Below, piece after piece: positions 30,502 through 32,255 of a stretch of 32,255 nucleotides of DNA. Each line of letters opens with the position of its first letter. Within the stretch, counting starts at the first letter, position 1. The notes beneath the pieces are model-generated. The model did no database searches. It worked only from the letters and a program-made list of their open reading frames with translations, and was not told the DNA's origin. This DNA comes from Coprinopsis marcescibilis (Eukaryota; Basidiomycota; Agaricomycetes; Agaricales; Psathyrellaceae). The position numbers and the translations under genes were made by a program. The stretch lies in the NCBI GenBank assembly GCA_004369085.1, contig ML210416.1, positions 1 to 32,255 of the forward strand, written 5' to 3'.

Positions 30502-31695
30502 ATGGAGTCCGCTTCAATCTCACAAGACTCAAACCCGCCCATGGCCTCGCAGAAGATCGTCAAGCCCATCGCGACACACCTGGAGCTGGTGATTTCTGAT
30601 TCGCTTGGGGAACTGGCTTCATTGAACAAGGTGTCTTGGATATCCCCTGTCTTCCGGCAACGACATCACCGTAAAGCACTTCTATTCTGGAGGCTAGGAC
30701 TATACTTTCCGATATCCAAAGACAAAAGCACTGATGGGCTGAAGCTACTGACTTCTATCGGCTCGAACTTGGAGGCGCAATCGCAGGAAATTCAAGTTGA
30801 TGTCGACAACGGCGCGCTAGGGAGTGGCATGGAGCCTCTGGCCGAGCTGAAGCTACAAGTGTGCCTCTACTTGTGGCTTTCCAATGCTCCTGCTGTAGTC
30901 TTCCCTTTGTGCATCCAACGTGGCTCTCAGGCCATTCAGGCGGGGATATCGTCAGCTATCAAGGTGTTCTATGCTAGCGCCACGAAACCAGAGGCGCTCG
31001 TACTCAAAACTTACGCGCCCAAAGAGCCTGAAGGGAAACTTCACTTTGCGGGAACTGAAATGGATGTGAGTGGCATAATATGGCTCAAACTACCATTGTC
31101 TGTATCTCCGGACTCCTTGCTTGCCAACCAGCTTCAGCGAGCCTGTCGTTACAACCTGCGAGAGGTAAAACTGGAAATGCAAAACGGTTCGTACTTTCCC
31201 GCAGTTTTCCTTGTCATATAATGTAACTACAGGGGGCTCTTCATACGCATCAGTTCATACTAGTCTCAACTTTTCGCCTCTAAAAAATCTCAGGAAAGTG
31301 ACATTCCTTATCAGGAACCACGATTGCGATGGTTCGGAAACGGACAGGATGGCCAAGGACTTGGCCTTGCTCACTCAGCTCGTCAAATCAATTCCGGATT
31401 CCGCGCCTCTCAAGACCATCCATATCCATGTCGTGCATATTTGGCCGGTTACGGGAAGAAAGCGTGGACCCTTGTCCGCTTTCTACGAAGAACTCTGGGA
31501 AGAGTGGGAGCAGATTTTCAACGTCATGTTCAATTCAAACAGGCTACCCAATCTTTCCCATCTTGCGCTGGACGTCTACCCCCCAGAAACATACGCGTTA
31601 ATCGACCTCGGGTCATTCTTAAGGCTTTTCCCGAGGCCCCAGCACATGTGTCATTCGATTTCCGCGTTTTGCGGTTTGAGCAGGCGCCAATCTGA
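30502..31695 (+). pseudogene. F-box-like protein, probably with a one-base frameshift near the C-terminus
   Basis: Exon 1 30502..31186 and exon 2 from 31233; the 46-nt intron (GTTCGT...CTACAG) is in phase 1. The N-terminal part has a loose F-box-like pattern (KPIATHLELVISDSLGELAS, then LNKVSWISPVFRQRHHRK). The C-terminal part (NLRKVTFLIR, PLKTIHIHVVHIW, NRLPNLSHLALDVYPPET) is homologous to the pseudogene at 15260-16664. At about 31631-31633 the reading frame with family-like sequence changes: upstream sequence ending LGSFLRLFP is in one frame, while PAHVSFDFRVLRF and the stop at 31693-31695 are in another, one base apart. In the original frame the ORF runs on to 31894 with unrelated sequence. 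A base lost from the CCC run would explain this, in the genome or in the assembly. It may still make a nearly full-length protein with an altered tail. No upstream exon was found. Confidence 0.6.
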
Positions 31696-32255
31696 GAATC
31701 GAATCAAGTTAAATGTTACTTGGGTACTATACTTGACTTTTATAACGCACGCATACCGATATGTGGGTCTCGACTTACCTTTGTACAGTCGGCAATCACC
31801 GAATGGGACAGACCCAGAAATGGGACAGTCGCTATCTCCTGCCCAGCACACCGTGTTCCTGTCAAATCTTTTGTGTTCATCGGCTGTGTATTAGCTGTAG
31901 CTTCAAAATACTAGTCTTTTTTGCCTACCTTATCGACTGGAATCCAGTTTATCCGGCCAAAGTGAGGGTTTGGCGTCCCATCACGGACACTTTCCCAAAA
32001 TAGCAGGTGCTTCTCAGAAGGTTGTGGCCTTCTGTTTCGTGACGATGCAGCAAATCCATAAAAGTCCTGGTAATAGCACTATCTCTACCATTGTCTCTAC
32101 TCATAAATGTACAAAAAACTGCATTTCTAATAAAATCAATAAAATCATGGAATTATCATGAATTATCTCAGGATTTATGGCATGCAGAAACATGGCGAAA
32201 ATATTAGGTGAGTTTGCAAGAACTATCACACCTGTGCCCAAGTGAGTGATATCCT
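31696..32255. other. Right-end flank, AT-rich
   Basis: No supportable gene. The last 250 bases are AT-rich, with AATAAAATCAATAAAATC near 32128-32146 (poly(A)-signal-like) and short repeats of ATCATG/GAATTATC. Short ORFs here have no recognisable content. Confidence 0.5.

Noticed and set aside
1..32255. CRISPR arrays, rRNA genes, bacterial operons
   Set aside because: No regularly spaced repeats or rRNA-like sequence; the gene structure is eukaryotic throughout.

Overview
The window is a piece of a filamentous basidiomycete genome, most likely a mushroom-forming Agaricomycete. The evidence is gene structure (about 60 introns, mostly 46-75 nt, GT-AG with a few GC-AG) and gene content: a fungal-type galectin, small secreted double-psi beta-barrel proteins, GPI-tailed chitin deacetylases, F-box-like/LRR proteins, an intron-rich microsomal P450 and a chromodomain Ty3/gypsy relic. 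The species cannot be named from the sequence. One run of N (17933-18102) marks an assembly gap.

Layout. 1-663: 5' part of an unknown minus-strand gene that runs off the left edge. 910-1482: galectin-fold lectin (-). 3207-4164: SEC62 (-). 5492-6064: unknown conserved-looking protein (+) with a 5'-UTR intron. 6765-8611: mitochondrial inner-membrane TPR protein (-), Mgr3/TTC19-like. 9392-10804: secreted epoxide-hydrolase-like alpha/beta hydrolase (+). 11560-12203 and 12632-13260: two tandem small secreted double-psi beta-barrel (expansin/loosenin-like) proteins (+). 13344-14928: F-box-like LRR protein (-). 15260-16664: a related F-box-like pseudogene (-) with two in-frame stops. 17570-18917 and 20960-22526: tandem chitin deacetylase genes (+), separated by a TA-flanked MITE and a decayed Ty3/gypsy integrase/chromodomain fragment. 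23075-24534: HMG-box transcription factor (+). 25073-27647: 17-exon cytochrome P450 (-). 28092-29510: second epoxide-hydrolase-like gene (-), with the same exon plan as the first. 30502-31695: another F-box-like gene (+), apparently with a one-base frameshift near its end.

How the parts relate. The left third holds housekeeping genes (SEC62, mitochondrial TPR). From about 9 kb onward the window looks like an accessory region built by duplication: hydrolase pair, beta-barrel pair, chitin deacetylase pair and a dispersed F-box family, with transposon debris and decaying copies. Secreted or surface proteins acting on cell-wall polysaccharides (beta-barrel proteins, chitin deacetylases) are flanked by a P450 and epoxide hydrolases that could form a small oxidation/hydrolysis pair. 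I see no clear evidence of a wholly new molecular system. The most interesting signals are three GC-AG introns sharing GCAAGT, two genes in which the last exonic base before an intron has apparently become T and changed a key residue, a gene-conversion-like identity tract in the deacetylase pair, and a galectin with an altered sugar-binding site. All exon boundaries were inferred by eye from splice motifs, reading phase and paralogue comparison.
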